A DNA stretch of 50,929 bases from Pleurotus ostreatus/Saccharomyces cerevisiae fusant (taxonomy: Eukaryota > Opisthokonta): the NCBI GenBank assembly GCA_024196135.1, contig JAMQCK010000143.1, positions 1 through 50,929 on the forward strand, written 5' to 3'. The position numbers and the translations under genes are program-made. How positions within the stretch are numbered: position 1 is the first letter of the stretch; each line of letters opens with the position of its first letter. Of this stretch, positions 42,647 through 50,929 are shown piece by piece. The notes beneath the pieces are model-generated. The model did no database searches, was not told where the DNA came from, and was given only the letters and a program-made list of their open reading frames with translations.

Positions 42647-44108
42647 ATGAGCTCGACAGAAGGCCCCAAGCGTGAGCGCTTCTAGCATTTGGCAAGGTCA
42701 CGACTGACTGGAACACCCCTCTCCGCGTCCAACGATCTGCTACACCTCACGCGACTACAGCGCTCCCGTTCATCGCGAACTTCGCCGCGGGCGCTATAGC
42801 TGGGATCTCGGAGATTCTGACCTTCTATCCTCTCGGTGCGTGCGCCTCTTCTTGCTGTACTTCCTCGCTGACCCGCTCTCCCAGATGTGGTACGAATTAC
42901 ATCCGGTCCTAACGTCATTGCGAGTTCTGACCCGAATTCCTCCTCCTTCCTCGCTCCCCCCGCCTCCCTCATACACCCTCCTCGCGCGCGGACGCGTAGG
43001 TCAAGACCAGGTTGCAGCTCGCGACCGGCAAGAGCAATGTCGGCCTCATCGGGACCTTCCAGAGCATCATCAAGGAGGAGGGGTGCGTAAAAGCGCTCCA
43101 GCACGCGTGCGCCGGCGTTCCTGACGCGATTTACCCTGCAGAGTGGGCCGCCTGTACCGCGGCCTCGTCCCCCCACTTCTCATGGAGGCGCCCAAGCGCG
43201 CGACGAAGTTGTGCGTATGACGTGATCGGCGCGTGTGTGGGGGTGGCTCATTGTGCGTTAGCGCCGCGAATGATTTCTGGGGGAATACGTACATGAAGTT
43301 GACGGGCGAGACGAAGATGACCCAGTCCTTGTCACTGCTTACGGGCTGTAGTGCAGGAGCGACGGTAGGCATGAACCACTCGCGCTGCAAGACGTGCTTC
43401 TGACATCGGCTGACAGGAATCGTTCGTGGTCGTGCCCTTCGAATTGGTGAAGATTCGGTAAGTGCACCGTCCCGGTCTTTCGTTTCTTCCCTTCCTACCG
43501 CCCTCACGCGTCTCCTGCGCCCAACTCGCACCCGCTCACACGACCCCTATATATAGTCTTCAGGACAAAACCTCGACCTACAAGGGCCCTATGGACGTCG
43601 TCAAGCAGGTCGTGAAGTCCGACGGCCTTCTCGGGCTGTACGCGGGCATGGAGAGCACGTTCTGGCGTCACTTGTGGTGGAATGGCGGGTACTTTGGCTG
43701 CATCTTTCAGGTCAAGGCGATGCTTCCGAAGCCCGAGACGCAACAAGCAACCCTCATGAACAACTTGATCTCCGGTACTGTCGGTGGTCTCGTCGGCACG
43801 ATGATCAACACGCCGTTCGACGTGGTGAAGTCTCGGATTCAGTCGCAGCAACGCGTGCCAGGCGTTGTACCCAAGTATAACTGGACGTACCCGGCGTTGG
43901 TGACGATCTTGAGGGAGGAGGGTCCTGCGGCGCTATACAAGGGCTTCTTGCCGAAGGTCTTGCGGTTGGCACCAGGTGGTGGTGTCCTGTTGCTTGTCGT
44001 TGAGTTTACGCTAGGCGTATTCAGGCAGGGTAAGTGGTTCTTGTAGTCTGCAGTGATGGATGGACTCACTAACGCATCCCCTCAGCGCTCGGCCCGCCAT
44101 ACATATAG
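42647..44108 (+). CDS. Mitochondrial 2-oxodicarboxylate carrier (ODC-like)
   Basis: Mitochondrial carrier family member, predicted to exchange 2-oxoadipate/2-oxoglutarate across the inner membrane. The three family repeats are visible: YPLDVVKTRLQ (assembled through a 5-nt exon), VPFELVKIRLQ and TPFDVVKSRIQ, each fitting PxDxxKxR (the second has Glu for Asp, as is common). Other stretches: LPFIANFAAGAIAGISEI, VGRLYRGLVPPLLMEAPKRA, NDFWGNTYMKLTG, YAGMESTFWRHLWWNGGYFG and KGFLPKVLRLAPGGGVLLLV. The last two are typical of ODC1/ODC2. At least eight exons. The final intron starts at GTAAGTGG (near 44030), and the last exon encodes ALGPPYI-stop ending at 44108. Total about 300 residues, normal for the family. 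Confidence 0.88.
42885..42889 (+). other. 5-nt microexon in the carrier gene
   Basis: ATGTG is flanked by CCCAG and GTACG. Exon end ...CTCTCG (42835), ATGTG, and exon start GTCAAGACC (43000) join to YPLDVVKTRLQ, exactly the invariant first carrier signature. Without these 5 nt the frame and the Asp of the motif are lost. Both flanking introns have CTGAC or CTAAC branch-like sites. Confidence 0.8.
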
Positions 44109-45125
44109 AGCATCCGCTCTCATACCAACGTGCTGTATAGAGGGCTCATACCCTGCCACGGAAAACGACCCACGCAGCCGTAGAGCGGCGCCACGGACGA
44201 GCCGTGCGACGGCGGTTGAACCGCGTACGTGTAACTTATGGTGCTTGTACGAGTACATGTATGGGTGCTTGTGCGAGCGCTTCCATGGAGTTGTACGAGT
44301 ACCGTGTACTGTGCGCTGAATGCGTGTCGGGTGGTCCGACCATCAGTTCAGAACCTCGGGATCCTGTATTGACGATCGCACGCTTGGATAGTTGCGTTAC
44401 GACCATAGTACACATTCAGATTACCACTGTAGCATAAAACGCATGCGGACGACTCCCTACGTACGGCGAAAATGGAATATCTATTGTCAGTTCAGTGCTC
44501 TTGGGCGTGAACACCGACGACAGCGCCAAGCAGGTGGGTGCTTGTGGGTGATAGCCACGCGTTGCCGCTCGGCGATTGCCGGTCCCAGGTTGGCTTCGAC
44601 TCTCATCTCCCTTGAATGAGGGGTGCTTTCTTGCTTGTCTCCAGGTGTACTGTGTCTAAGTGCTCGCAATTGCAGTGTGATTAATCAAGGATACCGCAGA
44701 GAAATGTGTAACGAACGGTACGTATCGTGGGTTTGAAACGGCGCATCCCTGCATAGCGTGACATTTAACTCACTCATTCCAACAGGGCCAGAGACAGATA
44801 CGGGACAGTGTCCTTCACTCAATCTATACAAACCACAGCTACTAATACAGTCCATCATCAGTGCTCGCTTCGACGGAACGGAGTATCGTCTCTGAATGAG
44901 GCATCTCCCGTATCGATGTCCACCACCGCCTCATCTGTATTCAAAACAAGTAGGCGCCGGATGATTGCTTCCTACAGCGCTTGATTTGTAGAGCGCCGGC
45001 GCAGTGAGCAGGCTGCAACTGTATGTCTTGATGACTCACTCGGACTGGACACGTATATAAGGGAGCGCAGCCACGATGCACAGGCGCTCTCAGAGCTCCT
45101 TGCCTTTTTTTTCCCCACCATCATC
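44109..45125. other. 1-kb intergenic region
   Basis: No supported gene. The right end is the promoter of the ABC gene, with a TATA box. Confidence 0.5.
45054..45060 (+). promoter_or_regulatory. TATA box of the ABC gene
   Basis: TATATAA lies 66-72 bp before the ATG at 45126, a normal distance for a fungal core promoter with a short leader. Confidence 0.6.
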
Positions 45126-47790
45126 ATGAGGGGCTTACCGCTAGATGACCTATCTACTTCCGACCCGAGCGCTCTTCGTGATGTTGAAAACGGAACGACC
45201 TACGACGACCGCGAGGCCGATGGCCACCTGCGGACCATCCAGCTAGGCGTCTGGACGGTTACTTTGGCGGACGGCGATGTCAAGCAGCATACGGGTACCA
45301 TCTTCTCCTACTTGCCTGTCGTCCAGCGGATGTTTGTCGAGGTCTACCATGTCGACCCGTGGGCAGTGAAAATCCTCCTGCTGTCAAAGTTCTTCAGTGC
45401 CATCCAGCCGACGCTGCTCCTATACTTCTTTTCGAGGCTTCTCGAAGAGGTGAGCTGACAAGTTCCAATCTTGGACTAACGATGCGTATTGTTGACAATG
45501 CTGTAGATAGAGCAGATCGCCGTGAGTGGGAAGATTGACAAGGCCTCCATATATCAGGCGATTTTCATGCGGCTAGGGTGTGTTGCATTCGTCGCATTGT
45601 TCGACTGGTGGTTGTGAGTGCTGCCAAACACGCGACATCACGGGTCGCATGCTCACTGTTTTTTTAGCAATGGCACTTTTCCTCACCTGAAAAGTCGCAC
45701 ACAACGACATTTCAAGGCGGCTCTGCTGGAGGGTTAGTGAAGTCAAATCTGCCACGGAGAAATCCTACTCACGATCGTCCAGCTCAGCTACGGACCAACG
45801 TCCCAACTTCGCTCCGTGCGTGCCTTTTTCATAGTCTTGTGCGATAACTGGCGAATCCTGATACTATCTACAGGACCATCGAGCGCGGGCAATGTCTCAT
45901 CTAGAGCGCTTGCACAGCACTTCATGGACCTCTTCGACCTGCTTGATAGTGCAATGAGCGCTGCAAGCCTAATCACCTTCGTCATCGCTTCTGCAAGCGC
46001 ATCCGTCGGCGGTGGTCCGCTCTTCCCGTTCCTTTGCGTCGTGAAACCGTTGATCAGCCACTTCGGGGAAAGGCAATTGTGGTCAAAACGTGGGGAGGGC
46101 ATGCGCATTTCTGAATTCTATTCTGACGCGTGTTCTGCAGCGAACATCATGCACACCACGAATGAGGCCTTCTTGCGCACGGAGCGGTTGGCCAAGCTGG
46201 CTGAGCCGCAGCTCCGCGAGGAAGTCATTAGCGCGAACATTGGGGATTACATCATGCGTGGTGAGTTATCCCAAGTACAAGATGCTCCACCGCTCCTGAA
46301 TTCTCTATCTTCAGAATTCAGAGCAGCTAGTGCCGCGTTGAGGAACGTTTCGGACGAGCACCCATTCTTGCAATATCAACGGCGCCCTACACCGGCGCAC
46401 GATGTGCTCACTTCACTCGCCGGAGACCTGCCCATAGTGCGTGTACCACTAGTAATATCACAATCCTATTCACGTTAACCATTCGTTCAGGTCTACTGCG
46501 TGTTATCCGCAGCTTTCAGCTCTGGCTCGACCTCCGTCTCGTCCGTCGCGATTCTCCAGCAGAGCGCGCAGACCTTCTTGCAGGCGGTGACGATGACATT
46601 ATTCTACTTCAACCGCTTCAGGGAGTACGCGAATGAGTTCGAGCAATATTACAAGGTGATCGAAGCACCTGTGAGGGAGAATGTCCTCGTGGACGGGCAT
46701 TTGTCCTATCCATTGGCGACTTCGAGTGATAAGGGCATGGGATTCGAGCTGAGGTACGCCGCGCTCACAGATTACAGCCTTATCATTGCTTACTTTACCG
46801 CCGCAGGGATGTTAAGTTTGCGTATCCCGGTGATCCAGACAAACTTGCTCTTCGTGGTATCAGCATCACTATCCAGCCGGGCCAGCTTGTTGTCGTTGTC
46901 GGCGCAAACGGAAGGTGGGCTTCTCATCGCAAACATTCTCTCCGGCACATCTAACTTATCAACTTGCAGCGGTAAAAGCACCCTCATCAAACTCCTCACC
47001 CGCATCTACGACTCAACATCCGGCGCAATTCTCCTCGATGGCGAGCCGCTCTCCTCGTACCGCCAACATACACTCTACCAGGCGACCGACGTCCTCTCCC
47101 AAGGCCACCACCTCTTCCCGCTCTCGATGGGCGAGAACATTGGGCTCGGATGCGTCGAGCGGATGCACGACGAAAGCGCGGTGCGTGCGGCGGCGGAGGC
47201 TGGGGGCGCGAGTGCATGCATTGCGAAATTGCGCCACGGGCTGGATACAGTACTCGATCCGGATACGAGGGCGTCGGGTAACAACTTGCTGGGCAAGGAG
47301 GGTGAGGCGCTGAGGAAGAGGTTGGACGCACTGGACAAGCCGGTGGAGGTATCGGGCGGAGAGACGCAACGGATCGTCGCGTACGTATACATCCTTCCAT
47401 GCAGCACGTACTGATAGTCCCACAGAGCGAGGACCTTCATGCGCTTCAACTCGGGTAAGATGCGCGCTGTGCTCGTCGACGAGCCCAGCTCGGCGCTCGA
47501 TCCTGAAGGTGAGCTAGCGCTATTCGACAATCTGCGCGCAGAGCGTGAGGGCAAGACGATGATCTTCGTGACCCATCGCTTCGGGCATCTGACGAAGTAT
47601 GCGGATCTCATTATGTGCGTAGCATGGACGGATTATGGTATTTTTGCCGCTTACCAAGAGTTCTGGCTGCAGATGCATGAAGGATGGACAAATCGTCGAG
47701 CATGGGGTGCATGATGAGCTCATAGCATTAGACGGGGAGTATAAGAAGTTATATGATATCCAAGCGAGCGCTTTCGTCTCCGACCTATAG
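45126..47790 (+). CDS. ABC half-transporter-like protein
   Basis: Multi-exon gene. N-terminal exon MRGLPLDDLSTSDPSALRD, then hydrophobic segments (WAVKILLLSKFFSAIQPTLL, SAASLITFVIASASASVGGG), a helical stretch (RTERLAKLAEPQLREEVISA) and SSGSTSVSSVAILQQSAQTF. The C-terminal ATP-binding domain has Walker A GANGSGKSTLIKLL (split by the intron 46915-46969), an atypical Q-loop region (DVLSQGHHLFPLSMGENIGL), signature VSGGETQRIVA, Walker B MRAVLVDEPSSALDPEG, and H-loop FVTHRFGH. The end, GQIVEHGVHDELI...VSDL, is at 47790. The nucleotide-binding motifs are all present. The membrane region looks short and diverged compared with standard B-type half-transporters, and several exon joins there are unsure. 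Mushroom genomes contain many such proteins of unknown substrate. Confidence 0.75.
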
Positions 47791-47883
47791 AGTAGCATGC
47801 AATGTATACAGGACTCGACTCTGAATGACACCTTTGAATTCGGCTCTACTGATATCGCTACCTATGTACTTCGTATATACTAT

Positions 47884-49107
47884 CTAGTACCTCGATGGGT
47901 TCACCGTCGTAAACCCGCCGTCAATGAGTATCTCCTGCCCGTTCAGATATCCTCCAGCCGGAGATGTCATCCACAGCGCGGTACCGGCCATTTCGTTTAC
48001 GCTGAAGATCATTCGTTAGTACCCGTCCGCCTTTCATTATACAACACCCTTGAACCCCAACTCATTGCCACCATGACACTTACCCTCCAACGCGCCCCAT
48101 CGGCACCGGCTGCATTCCCTGTGCCACACCGTGCACGCCCTTTTCCTGCAACACCTCTCCCGTCATCTCCGACTCAAAGACGCCGGGCGCGAGTGCATTC
48201 ACGCGCACGGGGATCTTGCGGCGCACGAGCTCGGTGGCGAGCATCTTGGTGAGGTGGGTGTTGGCGGCTTTGGCGGAGTTGTACGCGAACTGGGGTGAGG
48301 GTGAGTACGTGTGTGCGGTGCTAGGTAGAAGCTCGCGAGGGCTGGGCTACCGATCGATGATAGGTGGGTCTCTGATAAACGATAGTCGGGCCACCTGTCG
48401 ACGATAGGCAGCTGCCCCTCGACGTAAATCAACTACTCACATGGTCCTGCGCGACTTTGATGCTCGCGCTCATGCTCGTTATATTGATCACGTTCGCCGT
48501 CCACGCGCCGTGCCTCTCCGCGCCCTCGGCCAACAGGCCCATGAACGCGCTGGTCACGAAGAACGGCGAGTAGGCGTTGATGGCGAATATGTGTTCCCAC
48601 TCGCCCTGGTCCTCCTGGAGGAGGCCCATGCCGAAGGCCTCGGGATCGTGATTTCCCACCGAATCGTCGTCGCTCATCCAGGGCGAGCAGGGGCCCACTT
48701 GTCCGGCGTTGTTGACGAGGATGTCGAGGTAGCCGTCGGTGCGGGCGATGTGCTTTTTGGCGTTAAGGATATCCCCTTTGTCGGTGGCGTCCATGGGGAG
48801 GCTGGAGAAAGTCAGCTCCTAATTACAGACAAAAGAAGATCGAAAGTTCTGGGTAGAATATGGTGAGAAGGATGATGGAGAGCGCGTACGGAATTATTTT
48901 GCCCTGCCACTTGTACTCCACCGCACTTGCCGTCAAAACATCCTCTCTGCGCCCGCCGATATACACCTTGGCGCCATTCGAAGCCAGACCTCGAGCAATC
49001 ATGAGGCCGATTCCCGTGCCGCCGCCGGTGACGAGTGCGACGCGGTCCGAGAGGTCGAAAAGAGAGAGGGCGTTGACATCCGTGTAATCAGAGATTGAGG
49101 TGCTCAT
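47884..49107 (-). CDS. Short-chain dehydrogenase/reductase
   Basis: NAD(P)-dependent oxidoreductase of the classical SDR type; substrate unknown. Start MSTSISDYTDVNALSLFDLS (49107), then VALVTGGGTGIGLMIARGLA (the dinucleotide-binding motif). After an intron (about 48793-48890) come MDATDKGDILNAKKHIAR, DILVNNAGQVGPCSPW, EHIFAINAYSPFFVTSAFMG and VINITSMSASI (catalytic Ser). After a second intron (about 48293-48435) the active site FAYNSAKAANTHL follows (Tyr and Lys at 48262-48283), then VRVNALAPGVFESEMTG. A last intron precedes AGGYLNGQEILIDGGFT, ending at 47884. All catalytic residues are present. A paralog begins at 50697, so this is a small local SDR cluster flanking SRP9. Confidence 0.88.
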
Positions 49108-49698
49108 CGTTGGAAGTCGGGAAGAGATAGCGGTCGAGTTGTTAGCAGTGAGGAAAAATCAGAGAGTTGAGAAGGTGGGCAGTTGAGGTAGACGGGACAA
49201 TATTTGCGAGAGGCAGCGAGCTCTTGTATGTGGGAAGAGCGCGACCTACCACCGCTAGCTTGCCGGGGCAGGTGTTCTTGAGTCCTCCCTTAACGTAACT
49301 GAGGTCCACTATAGCGGCTATATCGGCCATCTCTCCACCTTGTTGCGTCGTCCATTGGTGCCGCGCGGTGCCGATCTCGGGCTAATAATCGGTGCATCCA
49401 GGTGCAAATGAACTTGAAGTGAACTCAAGGACCGGGTTCGTCTGACCGGAAGAGTCCCGACATCTGGCCAGTGTAGATTTTGAACATATATACGGGGGCT
49501 CGTAGCAACCCTAGATTTCAGGGCGATATATCGCCATGGGCGTCGGGTTCAAGTTCGCAATTAATTTGTTTGCATTTGGCCCGGCTTCCGGCCCTGACTC
49601 GCGTGAGTACCGCGTGGCTCTCCTCCTTTCCTCCCTCCCCCATCGCCGAGCGCCGCACATTGCAGGCGCCGCTTGAGGAGGATCGGGATCGGTCTGCG
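49108..49698. other. Divergent promoter region
   Basis: Upstream regions of the SDR gene (-) and SRP9 (+). The small open frames within have no support. Confidence 0.5.
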
Positions 49699-50396
49699 AT
49701 GGTGTATCTACACTCATGGCATGACTTTCAAGACGCCGCGGAGGCGCTGTATGCCAAATCTCCCAACCATGTGCGTAGCGTGAGTTCTGCGTACTCCTCG
49801 CTTGAGGAGACCCTATGCAATTAGCTTCCAAGCTTCCTGACGCCTCAACTTGAATACTGACACCGAAATCTCTCTACAGGCCCGCTATGTCGTGAAGTAC
49901 AAGCATAACGAGGGGAAGCTGGTACTCAAGATCACGGATAACCGAACAGTGCGTTTACTATGAATCTATACTCGATCTGTACTGACGAAGCGATGTCCCC
50001 CCTGTGTCTAATCCTCAAACCCTTCTTGATCGACTCCTTTCCGTCTATCTCTACCTCCAAACCGCTGCCCGTTACCCCTACCCTTCACACGATCGCCTCA
50101 TACACCCTTGTCGTCCGATCACTCTACCGCGCGCCCTTCCCCAGTGCCTCAAGTTCAAAACCAACTCCTCCGTCTTCCTTAACCGCTTCGAGGCCCTCAA
50201 CCTCACCCTCATGCGCAAAATGCAGAATACGAAGCCGCCTGCCGCCCCCACCGCGCCAGCAGCCGCTTCACCACAAGCCGCCGGGCAGGATGTCGAGATG
50301 CGCGAGGCTACACCAGCGCCGGCAACGCCTGCGCAAATCACGAGCGCCGCGGGCGGCGGAGGGGTCAAGAAGAGGAAGGGGAAGAAAAAGAAGTAG
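49699..50396 (+). CDS. SRP9: Signal recognition particle 9 kDa subunit
   Basis: SRP9 pairs with SRP14 to bind the Alu domain of SRP RNA and pause translation during membrane targeting. Three exons: MVYLHSWHDFQDAAEALYAK-SPNH, intron, ARYVVKYKHNEGKLVLKITD-NRT, intron (about 49948-50148), then CLKFKTNSSVFLNRFEALNL-TLMRKM. This alpha-beta-beta-beta-alpha order and the basic strand (KYKHNEGKLVLKITD) are typical. A longer C-terminal tail, Ala/Pro-rich with a Lys-rich end (KKRKGKKKK), follows, as often in fungi. About 130 residues. Confidence 0.9.
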
Positions 50397-50696
50397 TATG
50401 TGTGTATACTATGCCGACATATGCCATGTTGTACGCTTGGTGTGTGCTGAACCATCTCGGAGCCCGCTGGACGTGATGGGCTGGCGATGTGACTGTCCCT
50501 CCGTTCATGGTTGGCCACAGGAGGTCCAGGTATGTAATCTGCTATCCTAAGCCAGCGGTAGTAGAGCGCGCTCTTTGCACTCGGCATCGCAGCTCGCTGA
50601 GCTACCTCCTCACCTCCATCCACTCCCTTCGCGCACCCTGCATGTATCCCGCCTTGTATCCGCTTGCTCTTCCAAGATGCCCTACCATCTATCGAC
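50397..50696. other. Intergenic region
   Basis: Between SRP9 and the partial SDR gene. No other feature seen. Confidence 0.5.
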
Positions 50697-50929
50697 ATGT
50701 CTGCCTCCTCCCTCTTCGACCTGACGAGCCGCATCACCTTGGTCATTGGCGGGGGAACGGACATAGGGTACACGATAGCGCAGGGACTTGCCGCAAACGG
50801 TGCAGATGTCTACACCTCTGGGCGAATGGAGCACGTCCTGGCGAAGGCAGCGCAAGAGTTTGAACGAAGGGGCGACCTCATTCCGTGTGTTTTCCCACCC
50901 ATCCGCTCACATTGCAAGCCTTCTCCACT
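50697..50929 (+). CDS. Partial short-chain dehydrogenase (cut by window end)
   Basis: Start MSASSLFDLTSRITLVIGGG at 50697, then TDIGYTIAQGLAANGADVYT and MEHVLAKAAQEFERRGDLIP before a probable intron at the window end. It is a paralog of the SDR at 47884-49107, with the same FDLSxR..LV start. The cofactor motif reads IGGGTDIG, while the paralog has TGGGTGIG. The Thr-to-Ile and middle Gly-to-Asp changes are unusual and may weaken cofactor binding. The catalytic part lies outside the window. Confidence 0.7.
   Translation, partial: MSASSLFDLTSRITLVIGGGTDIGYTIAQGLAANGADVYTSGRMEHVLAKAAQEFERRGDLIPCVFPPIRSHCKPSP

Overview
The window looks like nuclear DNA of a filamentous basidiomycete, most likely an Agaricomycete (wood- or litter-decay mushroom lineage). 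The evidence is GC-rich coding sequence, many ~45-60 nt introns with GT(G/A)(C/A)G..CAG ends and CTAAC/CTGAC-like branch sites, a mushroom-style F-box gene, long low-complexity proteins, and an ordinary eukaryotic gene set (SRP9, an OCRL-type phosphatase, ATG22, a mitochondrial carrier, an OTU protease, TFIIS). I see no rRNA, tRNA, CRISPR array, virus or intact transposon.

Layout. (1) About 100-4600 and about 13090-18270 are the two arms of a large diverged inverted duplication. In mirror order each arm carries an unidentified gene, three copies of a small orphan gene family, and TFIIS sequence. Two more family members (18353-18963 and 19477-20041) lie just outside the right arm. On the left, the TFIIS fragment is joined to a truncated copy of the F-box gene found intact at 29313-30839. 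(2) Between the arms are a rhodanese-domain protein that lacks the catalytic cysteine (5609-6721, -) and a 1410-residue disordered/coiled-coil protein (8185-12417, +). (3) At 20.9-22.6 kb is an OTU deubiquitinase gene. (4) At 24.6-34.9 kb two paralogous, very low-complexity proteins (1201 and 1106 residues) converge on either side of the F-box gene. (5) From 35.6 kb onward comes a compact run of conserved genes: OCRL-like inositol 5-phosphatase and ATG22 (divergent, 124 bp apart), a 2-oxodicarboxylate-type mitochondrial carrier, an ABC half-transporter-like gene, an SDR oxidoreductase, SRP9, and the start of a second SDR.

The most unusual content is the small-protein family. There are eight members: five intact, three broken. 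It has an unusual shared gene structure: in six members the first exon is exactly 17 nt, and the downstream intron is phase 2 throughout. Core motifs are PPMYxLGWxY in exon 2 and VIxxATN...EPxWYRxP in exon 3. The E-box (CACGTG) sites upstream of duplicate pairs are kept at identical distances. I know of no function for it. The decay differs from copy to copy (a 1-nt insertion, a 2-nt deletion, an internal deletion), which suggests active birth and death at this locus. All exon joins given here were read by eye and need transcript support.
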